From positions 310,001 through 374,000 of the forward strand of contig NZ_FNCJ01000003.1 in assembly GCF_900100735.1 (NCBI RefSeq): a stretch of 64,000 bases of DNA, read 5' to 3'. Source of the stretch: Paraburkholderia phenazinium. GTDB taxonomy: Bacteria; Pseudomonadota; Gammaproteobacteria; Burkholderiales; Burkholderiaceae. Positions 35,251 through 44,080 of the stretch are shown here, piece by piece; positions within the stretch are counted from its first letter, which is position 1, and each line of letters begins with the position of its first letter. The notes below the pieces were generated by a model. It was not told the DNA's origin and searched no databases. It saw only the letters and a list, made by a program, of their open reading frames with translations. The position numbers and the translations under genes are program-made.

Positions 35251-36645
35251 CTACCAATGGGCGCCCGGGGTTCCATTATCGTCTTGGAGTAGCAGGTGAC
35301 CGGGAAGCGGAGGCTGAGCTGAGTGCTCGCCGATCAGGTAAGTCGCTGTCGTCTCACTCATGGCTTGAGACTCGTTGCTGCTATTGGTATGCTCGGGGCG
35401 CATATAGTTTCCGTAGACCCACCTCAATTGCTTGCCCTTCGGGTCGAACGTCAGCATCTCCCGGTGATTGAGCATATGGCGCACGTCGTCAACAGCGTTG
35501 CCGCCAAACGATTCGTACCCTACGTGTACTACCGCAGGACAGTCTTCGGGAATTTGCTCGCATGCATCGGCAACGACCGATTTGAAATGACGGGCCTTAC
35601 CCAGCTGCGCCTGCTTTGAAAGACTCATCCAGCAAACAACGCTCGCCTGATTCATTGCCGTGGCGAACAACGGTCTGTTCGGTGCGGGGTCCCATTGTGC
35701 GGCCACGCTATAGTCGGCATCAGGCGTGTGGTCTCCAAGGAGTAACTCGACCATTCTGCTCGATCCAAAGAACACATCGTCACTCTCGAGGACGGCTCGT
35801 GTGGCGCGTAGGTCGATGTCCTGAACGAAGCCGTTTGATATGCCGTCGTCCCACTGGAATGATGAAGGTTCCCGAAGAAATGCGTGCGCTTTCTCGACCA
35901 GATAGTCGTCCGGCACCTTTGACAATTCGACCTCGTAGCCAACGCCCACCACGAGAGAGCGCTCTCTGGCGCTACACAGTTCGTGCACCGGAGCCGCGAG
36001 CCGCTGGGCGTCCTTGTACTCCCTCGCCTCATAGCCGGCACCCGAGCGATTGATGCGCTTGCACTCTACGGCCCATTGGTTCTTTCCGGTCCCCACGAAC
36101 AGGTCATGGCTTTTCTTGGTGCCGGGACTCTCCGGGTGAAAGCGGACATCGGACCATCCGCGCGTCTTGTAGGCGCCCGCGACAAGCAGTTCGAACAGGG
36201 CGTCATCGGCTTTGACCTGGCCGGTCGTCATCATCGCCTTGACGCGGTCCATCACACCGTCGATTTGCTCAAGCTGGGGAACGAGCTCGCCGATCCGATG
36301 AAATATCGGCGTAATTCTGAAGGCTTCTGGTTCGAACCAGTCATGGCGCTCCTCGGGCTTTGCATAGGCGTTCGCTTGGAAGATGTACCAGTCGATCAGA
36401 TCGCGAGGCGCGAAGCGGGTAGTGAAATCGCCCTGACGCCAATCATGCTTTTCTGCTTCGAACTTGTCTTTCACAGCCTGGACGCGACGCGACCACGTGG
36501 AGCTGTCCATGACTGATGTCAAGAATTCAATTGCGCGAACGGTGTAATCATCGCGCCAGGATTGCACTCGCCGGTTGGCTAACCAAAATGCCTGACTTGA
36601 AGCCATTGATAGGAACTCGTCTTCAGGAGGGAGGAGATGGGTCAT
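35251..36645 (-). CDS. Hypothetical protein with PD-(D/E)XK-like restriction-endonuclease motif
   Basis: About 464 residues from ATG 36645 (GTG 36681 would add 12). The middle part has ALFELLVAGAYKTRG, KSHDLFVG and QWAVECKRI, which together give E...D...ExK, the layout of the PD-(D/E)XK nuclease fold. No family name is recalled. The rest is mixed alpha/beta without other motifs or membrane segments. It faces the helicase and lies among other defence-flavoured genes; a nuclease effector is plausible but not shown. Confidence 0.65.
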   Translation of the reverse strand: MTHLLPPEDEFLSMASSQAFWLANRRVQSWRDDYTVRAIEFLTSVMDSSTWSRRVQAVKDKFEAEKHDWRQGDFTTRFAPRDLIDWYIFQANAYAKPEERHDWFEPEAFRITPIFHRIGELVPQLEQIDGVMDRVKAMMTTGQVKADDALFELLVAGAYKTRGWSDVRFHPESPGTKKSHDLFVGTGKNQWAVECKRINRSGAGYEAREYKDAQRLAAPVHELCSARERSLVVGVGYEVELSKVPDDYLVEKAHAFLREPSSFQWDDGISNGFVQDIDLRATRAVLESDDVFFGSSRMVELLLGDHTPDADYSVAAQWDPAPNRPLFATAMNQASVVCWMSLSKQAQLGKARHFKSVVADACEQIPEDCPAVVHVGYESFGGNAVDDVRHMLNHREMLTFDPKGKQLRWVYGNYMRPEHTNSSNESQAMSETTATYLIGEHSAQPPLPGHLLLQDDNGTPGAHW

Positions 36646-36938
36646 CCTAACACCGAGACGACGCGCACTTGAGGTTTGCACGCCTTATATTGTCAGTCGC
36701 GACTAGCTCGTCTTTGAATGCCCCCCGCGGAAGCATGGTAGTGCCCGCTCATGCCGACACAGGCAAGTCCAGCATGAGACACTGGGCTCCCTGCGCGCGA
36801 GTAACGTCGACGCGTTACCGAAAACGTTTTGGCGTCGAGCGTCTGCCGTGTGGAGCCCGTTTATGAGGTGGCGACCGCATCGGGGAACAGAGAATTTCTG
36901 GGACATGGGAATTTACCGTTCACGCGACGTGGCCTACT

Positions 36939-37604
36939 TCATGCAAGCCAGACTGGCAAGCCGTGTGCCTCGAGTTTTTCGTGGAAGGCGCGATTTTGTT
37001 CGAGACGTTCGATATGTCCGATATCGGGCACCAGATTCGAGACCGGGCAAGGAACGCTGTCGGCCGTGCCGACAAAGTGATGCAGAATCGCCGCATCGTC
37101 CGAACCGCACGTTACTGGGAAACGTTCAGCGCCGGCTACCAACAGCCAGATGGTGCGTGTGATTCCATTCGTGAAGCTAATGTATGGCTGTCGTTCTGGC
37201 TCGAGAGCGGTCGGTGTCCTACGTGGAAAAGCTCGCCAGATCCATCGTACAAAGCGGCCGGAAGCGGTAATGTGCTGATCCTGTACGCCGTCGATCCAAT
37301 ATCCTGCATTGACCTCGGCGAGAGGAACGGGATTCGACCAGCCTGGCCTGAATCCGTCCTCGGCCTGATGAAATTTGTAGTCGTTTTTCCAACCCGCCTT
37401 GTCCAAGTGGGCGATTTCCGGATGACTGCTCTTGGGGCCGCGCCAGGCATCAAGGAAGCGCTTCGCGTCGACCTCGACAACCGACCGCTGACGCTCGGAT
37501 TCTGCTACCCGCATCCACACATCCCCACGTCCCTTTGTTGTCACACGGAAGATGGCGTAACGTCTCAGGCCACCCATAGTTTCGAGATGGGAAAAGGTTT
37601 TCAT
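36939..37604 (-). CDS. Putative plasmid fertility inhibition factor family protein
   Basis: A 221-residue protein. The segments VDAKRFLDAWRGP, KNDYKFHQAEDGF, NPVPLAEVN and ISFTNGITRTIWLL resemble proteins annotated as plasmid fertility inhibition factors, which interfere with transfer of other conjugative plasmids. No signal peptide or membrane helix is seen. The ATG at 37604 is the only good start. The neighbouring genes are unknown, so the call rests on remembered motif similarity alone. Confidence 0.45.
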   Translation of the reverse strand: MKTFSHLETMGGLRRYAIFRVTTKGRGDVWMRVAESERQRSVVEVDAKRFLDAWRGPKSSHPEIAHLDKAGWKNDYKFHQAEDGFRPGWSNPVPLAEVNAGYWIDGVQDQHITASGRFVRWIWRAFPRRTPTALEPERQPYISFTNGITRTIWLLVAGAERFPVTCGSDDAAILHHFVGTADSVPCPVSNLVPDIGHIERLEQNRAFHEKLEAHGLPVWLA

Positions 37605-37847
37605 ATCGGTTTGGCTTGGGGTTACCCGCCTACTCTTCGAGGTAGAAGGTTGCTCAGTTGAGCGGAAAATGGCGTCAATCGGTGCCTTGTAACCTCAGTT
37701 CTGCGGCGTAAAAGCAAGGCACGGGATCGTCGCGTTCGAAAATCTCACCTGAATGACTGGCCGCGAAAAGCGAGGAGGGTGATAGTTTCGCGAGATGCTA
37801 GCGTACGATATTTCCCGAACTCTGAAGCGACCGTTTGATGAGGAAAC

Positions 37848-38456
37848 ATGCCGATTGATCCAAAGAAACTTGCGGTTAGCCGTCTGGCTCAGCATCTGGC
37901 AGACGGTTACTATTCCTTTTTGACAGCGCACTATGTCGCGGTCAATCCTGTGTCGATCAACGCGCTGCCGCCCGTTGAGACCAAGGTTATCGGCCAGAAT
38001 CCCGTAACAGTTGTTGGCCATGCTCCCACGGGCGAAATCAAGCGAAAGGACGGCACCGTACACACGATCGACCTCAGGCACTATCTCGACCTGCTGCGCG
38101 AGGATCAGAGCCTGCAAGACCGCTTCATCCGCAACTGGGCGATCGCCGCGCTCCTGACGCTTGGCGATGAACTCAACAGGAAGAGTAACAAGTATTTTGA
38201 CCGGGCACCGATCCTTGAGTTCGTCTATCACCTGCGTAACGGCGTCGCTCATGGCAATCGATTCAACATCACCAAGGAGGGCCGCCAACGTCTGTCGAAA
38301 TACCCAGCCCACAACCGAGACGCGGCCGTAAAGAGCACTCTTGGGACGGTGTTTGAGATTACGGCTGACCAGACGGGCACGGTCCTTTTTGATTTTATTG
38401 GTGCTGCCGACGTAATCGACGTTTTGCAGTCGGTGGAAATCCATCTATCGCAATAG
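37848..38456 (+). CDS. Hypothetical protein with HEPN-like RNxxxH motif
   Basis: A 202-residue protein. Helical segments flank LEFVYHLRNGVAHGNRF at about residues 122-140, which fits the R-x4-H motif of HEPN ribonucleases or toxins and their relatives. The C-terminal part (TVFEITADQTGTVLFDFIGA) is beta-rich. AGGAAAC sits before the ATG. No antitoxin partner of the usual nucleotidyltransferase type is seen beside it. It could be an RNase effector or an inactive HEPN-fold protein. Confidence 0.65.
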   Translation: MPIDPKKLAVSRLAQHLADGYYSFLTAHYVAVNPVSINALPPVETKVIGQNPVTVVGHAPTGEIKRKDGTVHTIDLRHYLDLLREDQSLQDRFIRNWAIAALLTLGDELNRKSNKYFDRAPILEFVYHLRNGVAHGNRFNITKEGRQRLSKYPAHNRDAAVKSTLGTVFEITADQTGTVLFDFIGAADVIDVLQSVEIHLSQ

Positions 38457-38547
38457 TATCCCGTGCGACCAACCGATTTCGCCGCGCCACCCATGCGCTG
38501 TGCGTGGGCAAACCATCCGGCTAAGCGCACATCTGACACATTGTCGA

Positions 38548-38889
38548 ATGACGCACGCCGGATTCGAAGAACTGCTCGATGAATTTGCGAGAACACTCAA
38601 TGCATTACGCGCGCCGGGAGTCGATGCCCCCGCTGCGGTGCAGGCCGTCAGGCAACATGCTGCGCGTGTCAATCAGGCGTGGGATCTGTGCGCCGAGCAT
38701 GCAGCACTGGCGACGCACTTTATGGACCGGTTCATTTTCAACCCGTGGCCAAACTTTTTTCACAGGTTGAGGATGAAGCTATGTCGGAACGATCTGGACA
38801 AGCGCTCGGCCTACCTTCTCAAAACCGGCTCGTTGCTGACGCCTCCCAACACAGGTGTGGCTCAGCTCGAAGAAGAAGATCCGGTGTGA
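38548..38889 (+). CDS. Small hypothetical protein
   Basis: 113 residues from ATG 38548 (GFEELLDEFARTLNAL onward), mostly helical and soluble, ending AQLEEEDPV. No family is recognised and the ribosome site is weak. It lies in the same direction as the HEPN-like gene and two further small genes, which may form a group. Confidence 0.5.
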   Translation: MTHAGFEELLDEFARTLNALRAPGVDAPAAVQAVRQHAARVNQAWDLCAEHAALATHFMDRFIFNPWPNFFHRLRMKLCRNDLDKRSAYLLKTGSLLTPPNTGVAQLEEEDPV

Positions 38890-38964
38890 ACGATTCACGA
38901 ACCGCGCCAGACGCCTTACGATGACGGAAACACAAGCAAGCTGGCGAAAGTGCCTGGAGTTGAC

Positions 38965-39297
38965 ATGAACAACGGTATCGCGCAATCCGTTGCGGTCAAG
39001 GCCGCGGACGATCTGATCAGCATCTGGAACAGGGTCTTCGGAACATTGGCGCTTGGCGATTGCGCTATTCTGGATAATTCGCTTCGGGACATTGCAGCGC
39101 GAGCCAATCGTGAGTTCGAGGCCTGCGGGGCACTGACCGACAGTCGCCGGCAGATGTTGTCCGACGCTCTCAGTGAGCTCGTAACTGCGCGTGAGGCGTC
39201 GAACAGACAGGACCTGATGAACATGACGAGCGCATTGAGAAGGGCCACTGGCCGCATCAATGCTCTGATCGTTGATGTCATGACAAATCTCGGATGA
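38965..39297 (+). CDS. Small hypothetical protein
   Basis: 110 residues from ATG 38965 (38950 would add five). The sequence is largely alpha-helical with heptad-like spacing (SLRDIAARANREFEACGALT, SDALSELVTAREASN), so a small helical bundle is likely. No family is recognised. Confidence 0.5.
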   Translation: MNNGIAQSVAVKAADDLISIWNRVFGTLALGDCAILDNSLRDIAARANREFEACGALTDSRRQMLSDALSELVTAREASNRQDLMNMTSALRRATGRINALIVDVMTNLG

Positions 39298-39570
39298 CGC
39301 GCGGGGGGAGACGTCACACACGGATGTTGTGGGCACCTCTCGTTGTCGGCGTATGGCTCGGGTTGGAGCGTTTCATGGCATGGCGGACGGGGCAAGCCCT
39401 TCTCTCGTGAGCCCGATTGGCCGATGACATCGGCGCCGCTCATCAGCCTGGGTAGAATATTTCAATTATCAGCGCAGCGAAGAGGTGAGGGCACTGAAAT
39501 GGGCTGCTCGGGCCTACGTCGTTGTTCGCTTGTTTTCAAGCACCGCGATTTGCTGACTGGAGATTGTCGT

Positions 39571-39897
39571 ATGCCACAGGTTTCTGATGCCTTACGTAGT
39601 GTTTGGGCAGCGATTCAACACCCACAATGCGGCCGGACAATGCCGCAAGCAGTTGCCGATACGCGTCCATTTGCAGACAGGCGCGCCTTGGCGATCCTGC
39701 TTGCAGTTCCAAACCATCCGGAAGCGAGCGTCGAGCATAAACAGGACGCGGCTACGCTGCTTGCCACCTGGCAGCAAAAGTGCGGGCATTGGAAACTCGA
39801 CCCGCTGAATGCTCACAACGCGTCGCCGGAGCTACCGTCCGGCTACCGGGAGTGGCAACCTTACCTCGACATCGCACTGAAGAGCGCTGACCACTAG
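39571..39897 (+). CDS. Small hypothetical protein
   Basis: 108 residues from ATG 39571, which has GGAG nine bases upstream. Upstream in-frame codons to 39343 lack a ribosome site. The soluble sequence contains a Trp/Leu-rich middle (AATLLATWQQKCGHWKLDPL). No family is recognised. Confidence 0.45.
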   Translation: MPQVSDALRSVWAAIQHPQCGRTMPQAVADTRPFADRRALAILLAVPNHPEASVEHKQDAATLLATWQQKCGHWKLDPLNAHNASPELPSGYREWQPYLDIALKSADH

Positions 39898-40049
39898 TCA
39901 AAGCGCACGCGCGTCCAAAGGGAGAGTGAAGCCGACGAGTCGGATACCGCTGTATCCGTGAACCTGCCGCATGCGAGATCCAGCATTTTCACCGTGAAAA
40001 CGCTGCTTGCCTTTGCGAATCGTTGATCAAGCATGCCAACGATGCGAAA

Positions 40050-40853
40050 TCACGACTCAAGCAGTTGATTGAGCGCCGCCACGTACCAGCTCACATCCAT
40101 AAATTGTCCGACGGGAAAGGTCCCCCGGATCATCATTCCGGCAAGGGCGAAAGTCGGTCCTTCGGGCCTCTTCCAGTGGAGGAAAACTGGCGCACCGCTC
40201 ATACCATCCAGGTCCGACGGCTGGGTTTGCGCGTTATCGAATTCTATGCGCCAAGTGTGTGGATAGTCGCCCCGCCCCGTCACTCTTCCTCCGATTTTTA
40301 CGCGCCCTAGCTCTACGTCTCCAGTTTCATAGTCGATTGAAGTGCCCTCGCAGGATCGTGGAAATCCGACTGCGACCAATCCTGCAATCTCTCCCTCACC
40401 GTTGGCAACAAACACCTGTTCAAGCCACTCGCCGGTTGGCGGTAACTTTGCTGACCGTGCCAGCAGCGATCTTGTAATTCGATCGTCCACGGCGGACACT
40501 TTCAGCACCGCCAGATCAAGATCACCATCGTTGAAGAAGGCTTCGTGGTTCCAGTTCACTCTGGGGATGGCGTACGTGTCGAATTTGACCCAGTCGCGGA
40601 TTGAGCGCCCCACGGGCCGGTTGACGCCATGACGGGGAATTGCCAGCTGTCGCAGAACTTCGTGGTAGTCAGCGTCCGGCGCGCCAAGGCAATGCCTGCA
40701 GGTCACGAACGCTACGCTGCGTTGCCTGCGTACAAAGAAGCCAGTACCGTGGAGACCAGGTAGAGGTCGACGATCCGCGCCTTCAATCCAGGAGACCATA
40801 GCGTTGACGCAATCTGGAATACCTGAATGCCAAAAAGATGCCCGTTCGACCAT
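40050..40853 (-). CDS. Trypsin-like serine protease domain protein
   Basis: About 267 residues with the chymotrypsin-fold triad in order: His in FVTCRHCLG, Asp in NDGDLDLAVLKV and Ser in DLDGMSGAPVFLHW. There is no signal peptide, so it is probably cytoplasmic. Such standalone proteases occur in bacterial conflict systems as effectors, but housekeeping-like or regulatory roles exist. ATG 40853 has GGGGG upstream and is preferred over 40907. It stands alone on the minus strand. Confidence 0.75.
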   Translation of the reverse strand: MVERASFWHSGIPDCVNAMVSWIEGADRRPLPGLHGTGFFVRRQRSVAFVTCRHCLGAPDADYHEVLRQLAIPRHGVNRPVGRSIRDWVKFDTYAIPRVNWNHEAFFNDGDLDLAVLKVSAVDDRITRSLLARSAKLPPTGEWLEQVFVANGEGEIAGLVAVGFPRSCEGTSIDYETGDVELGRVKIGGRVTGRGDYPHTWRIEFDNAQTQPSDLDGMSGAPVFLHWKRPEGPTFALAGMMIRGTFPVGQFMDVSWYVAALNQLLES

Positions 40854-41157
40854 CTCGGTTCCCCCCGTAACTTTAGACCGATGACCCATCGCTTCCAGTA
40901 CCGACACTCGATCGTTTTACCTCAAAGGCCACGCGGGAGGCGTCACATCCGCCGGCAATTCCTGGCGGGAGATGCGACCAGCTCGCACGCTAGCTAGCCC
41001 CGGCGGTGCAGTCAAGTCCATAGCTGTTTTGCGAAGTGATTGGCTCATACGACCGTGGTGCAATTGATTGCATCTGCTGTAGCTCCGCGAGATCGGAAGC
41101 AGGTATGCTGTCCGTCCCAGACACCACCGAGCAGCAGCACAGGCTGCCCGTCGCGAG
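40854..41157. other. Intergenic stretch between the protease gene and the DUF7662 fragment
   Basis: About 300 bases with no supported gene. It should contain the promoter of the minus-strand protease gene and sequences in front of the DUF7662-like fragment. No terminator or repeat was noticed. Confidence 0.4.
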
Positions 41158-41253
41158 ATGGCAAAATACGACTCCCTCGAAACTCACCTGCGCGAACTAC
41201 CCGGTGATTCAGCCCGACTCACATTTGCAGAGATCAACCGTAGACCACATTAA
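41158..41253 (+). pseudogene. DUF7662-like gene start, cut off by the Tn7-like element
   Basis: ATG 41158 opens MAKYDSLETHLRELPGDSAR then LTFAEIN, the N-terminal pattern of DUF7662 proteins (MxKYxxLxxyLxxxxGdxxxxtFaEIe). The likeness ends at about 41240 and a TAA follows at 41251, just where AT-rich repeats of the transposon-like left end begin. This places the element boundary near 41240-41257. Confidence 0.6.
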
Positions 41254-41371
41254 AAGTGTCACCGACCAGACCTCGGAACATCGGGCCGCCGCGCCGTTGC
41301 AGTGACAGTTTTGCTTGCAGTCCGAACGAAATAAAAGCGTCAATTCGCATAAGTCCGAATTAAATTTGTCA
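41249..41371 (+). repeat. Three 13-bp motifs, candidate TnsB binding sites at the left end of the Tn7-like element
   Basis: ATTAAAAGTGTCA (41249-41261), AATAAAAGCGTCA (41330-41342) and ATTAAATTTGTCA (41359-41371), all in the same direction, fit AWTAAAWKYGTCA. The latter two also share AGTCCGAA upstream. Repeated sites of this kind between an element end and its transposase genes are typical of Tn7-like transposons. Confidence 0.5.
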
Positions 41372-41416
41372 CTTCGCGTCCTACACTTCGAATCCCGTCC
41401 GTAAGGCATTGATCTT

Positions 41417-42052
41417 ATGGAAAATTCCCTGCACATCACGGAGCCGGTCGCGCTTGTCCGTCCGCGTGGCGCGCACCGGTTCGAAGCCTTCAGCCCGAAG
41501 CTGGCCCGACGGCTAACGTTATACAGGCGCGCCTTGCTTGAGCAGTGGTTTCTGCTCGAAGCGGATCCCGCGGTGACCACCTTCTGCGAGCGGCCCGGCT
41601 ATGTGCATGTCGAGGGGCTGCAGCGACTTGCCGACTTTTGGGTCCGTTATGCTGATCGGCAAGAGTTAGTTATCCTTGATGATTCACATGCTGATGAAAA
41701 GATGCCTAAACCCCACCGCGCTCTCGATGGAGCAGCGCTGCCCATCCGGAGCGTGTCTCCGGCTGACCTCGCGGCCGCACGGGTGTGGATCGACAACTGG
41801 CAGCGTATGCTTCCGTGCATTGTGGCCAACCGGGGTCTTGTTTCACCGTCCCTGCCACGAGCGATCGAGCGCGTCCTGACCCATCCCCAGAAGTTGCTTG
41901 CGATCGAGCGGGAGTTTTCGACCGGAGATCCGGTTCTGGTCCGCACGGCTGTATTCGGCCTGTTGCATGCCGGGCGGATCAGTGCGCCGGATCTGCACAC
42001 GCAGGCGCTATCCCTGCTCACGTCGTTTGTCGCCACGGAGGCAATCTCATGA
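41417..42052 (+). CDS. TnsA-like endonuclease subunit of a Tn7-like transposon
   Basis: A 211-residue protein with TnsA N-terminal features: FSPKLARRLTLYRRALLEQW with the first acidic residue, FCERP, and LADFWVRY with the second. The lysine normally following in VEVK/QVK is not seen; the equivalent region reads QELVILDD, so strand-cleavage activity may be lost. The C-terminal part is helical. It overlaps the TnsB gene by ATGA at 42049-42052. In Tn7, TnsA cuts the 5' strands so that the element moves by cut and paste; without it, cointegrates form, which would explain the resolvase nearby. Confidence 0.7.
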   Translation: MENSLHITEPVALVRPRGAHRFEAFSPKLARRLTLYRRALLEQWFLLEADPAVTTFCERPGYVHVEGLQRLADFWVRYADRQELVILDDSHADEKMPKPHRALDGAALPIRSVSPADLAAARVWIDNWQRMLPCIVANRGLVSPSLPRAIERVLTHPQKLLAIEREFSTGDPVLVRTAVFGLLHAGRISAPDLHTQALSLLTSFVATEAIS

Positions 42053-44055
42053 GCCGCCGCAAGCCGGAGTTTCAGGCAATCGATGTGGCGACGTGGCCTG
42101 ACGTTGCTTACACCGAATTCGATCACGAAGCGCAGCGCGCGTTTGAAGCGCGCATGCAGGCGCTGGTACGCTACGCGCGCGGCGAATCGCTCAAACACAT
42201 CGAACGGTCTACTGGTTTCAATCGACGCCAGTTGTATCGCTGGCTTGAACGGGCCTTGTCGCCGCATCCGGACGGGCGGCCTTTTGGGTTCCGCGCCCTG
42301 GTCAGCTATGTGCGGATCGCCGAGTATGTTCGTCTGAGTCCGGTGCAAATATGTGGTGAGCGCGGCAGTTGCGGCGCCGCGGGCGCGCTGTCGCAGCTTT
42401 TCGAGCGTTACCCGACGCTCGCCGCGTGGCTGCTGCTGCAGGTCAGACAGCGTCGCGTGCTGCTCGAACAGATCAATACCGATGGGCGATTGCGGACCCG
42501 CCTGCGAGGGCTGCAGCCGCTGCATGACGAATTCCTCCGCCAGTGTCGCGCGGTGGGCCTGACGGCAGCGGACTACCCATTCAACACGGCAGGACGTGCG
42601 ATCCGTTCGCTGTCGCAGCGGCTGAAGGCAGAAATGCTGCGCAGTTTCGGTGCCGCCGCGCGCTCGGCGGGCGCTTCGCACCTGAAGGGGTTGCCGCGCC
42701 GGGATGACGGCGTGGAAAGTCCTGCGGCGACACGTCCCTATCAGGTGGTGGAGTTCGACGGTCACCGGCTCGATATCCGGTTAAAAGTGGTCGTGCGCGA
42801 TCCGCTTGGCTTTGAACACGAATTCGAAATGGAGCGGGTGTGGCTGCTGGTGATCATCGACGTGTGCACGCGCGTCGTGCTGGCCTACCATCTCGTGCTG
42901 GCGCGTGAGTACAGTCGCTACGACGTGATCAAGAGCATCGAAAAGGCGCTGGAGCCGCATCGGACCCGCTCTTTTAGCATAGAGGGGCTCGGCTACGGAC
43001 CGCAGGATGGTTTTGCATCGCAGCGGTTGCCGGAACTGGCGTACGTGACCTGGGAGTGGATGAAGCTCGACAACGCGAAAGCGAACCTCGCGAATGAAAC
43101 GTTGACGGCGCTATGTGAATTCGTCGGCTGTCTCGCCGACGCGGGACCAAGGTACAGCCCGGATGAGCGGCCGTACATCGAGCGCTTCTTCGGTACGATC
43201 GCAAGCCGCCTGTCTTCGCGCCTGCCGGGCTACACGGGTTCGCATCCGCGCGATTTGCGCCGGGCGCTGGCCGATCCAAAGGGCAACCTGCGTCTGTATG
43301 TGTCGCTCGATGAACTGGAGGAGCTTGTCGAGTATGCGATTGCGGGCTACAACGGCACGCCGCATAGCGGTTTGAACAACGCCACGCCGCTCGAAGCGAT
43401 GGAGTATTTCATCCGCGGCAAACAGATGGTGGTGACGTGGCTTGCCGAACATCATCGCCGCACGTTGTGTCTGATGCAATCGGCGCGCCGCTGCCCCGTG
43501 CGGGCCTACCTCGACCAGGGCGTGCGTCCCCACATCAATCTGCATGGTGTGCGCTATACAAACGACGTGCTGGCGACCAGCACGCACCTGATCGGCAAGC
43601 ACCTGCTCGTCTACATGAATGCGGACGACCTGCGTTGTGTGCGGGGTTTCCTTTCTGACGGCACCGAACTGGGCGTGCTCGATGCACAAGGGGCGTGGCG
43701 TGTGGTGCCGCACAACCTCAAACTGCGCCAGGAAATTCGCAAGCATCAGGGCAAGCGCCGTAGCCGCACGGTGGTCGGCGCCAATCCGATCGAGGCTTAC
43801 GTTCAGACGAAGCTTGCACAGGCGAAGAAGACCCGCAAGGCTGCCACGGAACTCGCGCACGCAGTGAAGCTGCTGGCGTCAGCACCGACTGTACGCACCC
43901 CAGTCGGTCCGGTACGGCCGGTGGAAACCGGGATGGCAGCGTCCCCAGCAATCCAGGCGGTGCCTGCGACACCGACGGGTACCACTGTCGAGCTTGCACC
44001 TCGCACGCCAGTCCGGCCGAAGAAACTCTCTATCGGTACCGGTCAGGTCTTTTAA
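42049..44055 (+). CDS. TnsB/TniA-like DDE transposase
   Basis: A 668-residue rve-type transposase. The N-terminal DNA-binding region has a helix-turn-helix (SLKHIERSTGFNRRQLYRWL). In the catalytic core, Asp lies in VVEFDGHRLDIRL, Asp in WMKLDNAKANLA, and Glu in SPDERPYIERFFGT. A Mu-type C-terminal beta barrel follows, and a proline/alanine-rich tail with PKKLSIGTGQVF ends the protein, which may contact TnsC. The in-frame extension back to 41785 lies inside the TnsA gene and is not used. It is translationally coupled to the TnsA-like gene and followed by TnsC after 25 bp. Confidence 0.88.
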   Translation: MSRRKPEFQAIDVATWPDVAYTEFDHEAQRAFEARMQALVRYARGESLKHIERSTGFNRRQLYRWLERALSPHPDGRPFGFRALVSYVRIAEYVRLSPVQICGERGSCGAAGALSQLFERYPTLAAWLLLQVRQRRVLLEQINTDGRLRTRLRGLQPLHDEFLRQCRAVGLTAADYPFNTAGRAIRSLSQRLKAEMLRSFGAAARSAGASHLKGLPRRDDGVESPAATRPYQVVEFDGHRLDIRLKVVVRDPLGFEHEFEMERVWLLVIIDVCTRVVLAYHLVLAREYSRYDVIKSIEKALEPHRTRSFSIEGLGYGPQDGFASQRLPELAYVTWEWMKLDNAKANLANETLTALCEFVGCLADAGPRYSPDERPYIERFFGTIASRLSSRLPGYTGSHPRDLRRALADPKGNLRLYVSLDELEELVEYAIAGYNGTPHSGLNNATPLEAMEYFIRGKQMVVTWLAEHHRRTLCLMQSARRCPVRAYLDQGVRPHINLHGVRYTNDVLATSTHLIGKHLLVYMNADDLRCVRGFLSDGTELGVLDAQGAWRVVPHNLKLRQEIRKHQGKRRSRTVVGANPIEAYVQTKLAQAKKTRKAATELAHAVKLLASAPTVRTPVGPVRPVETGMAASPAIQAVPATPTGTTVELAPRTPVRPKKLSIGTGQVF

Positions 44056-44080
44056 CCCTGTCGTCTGCATGGGAGGCATC

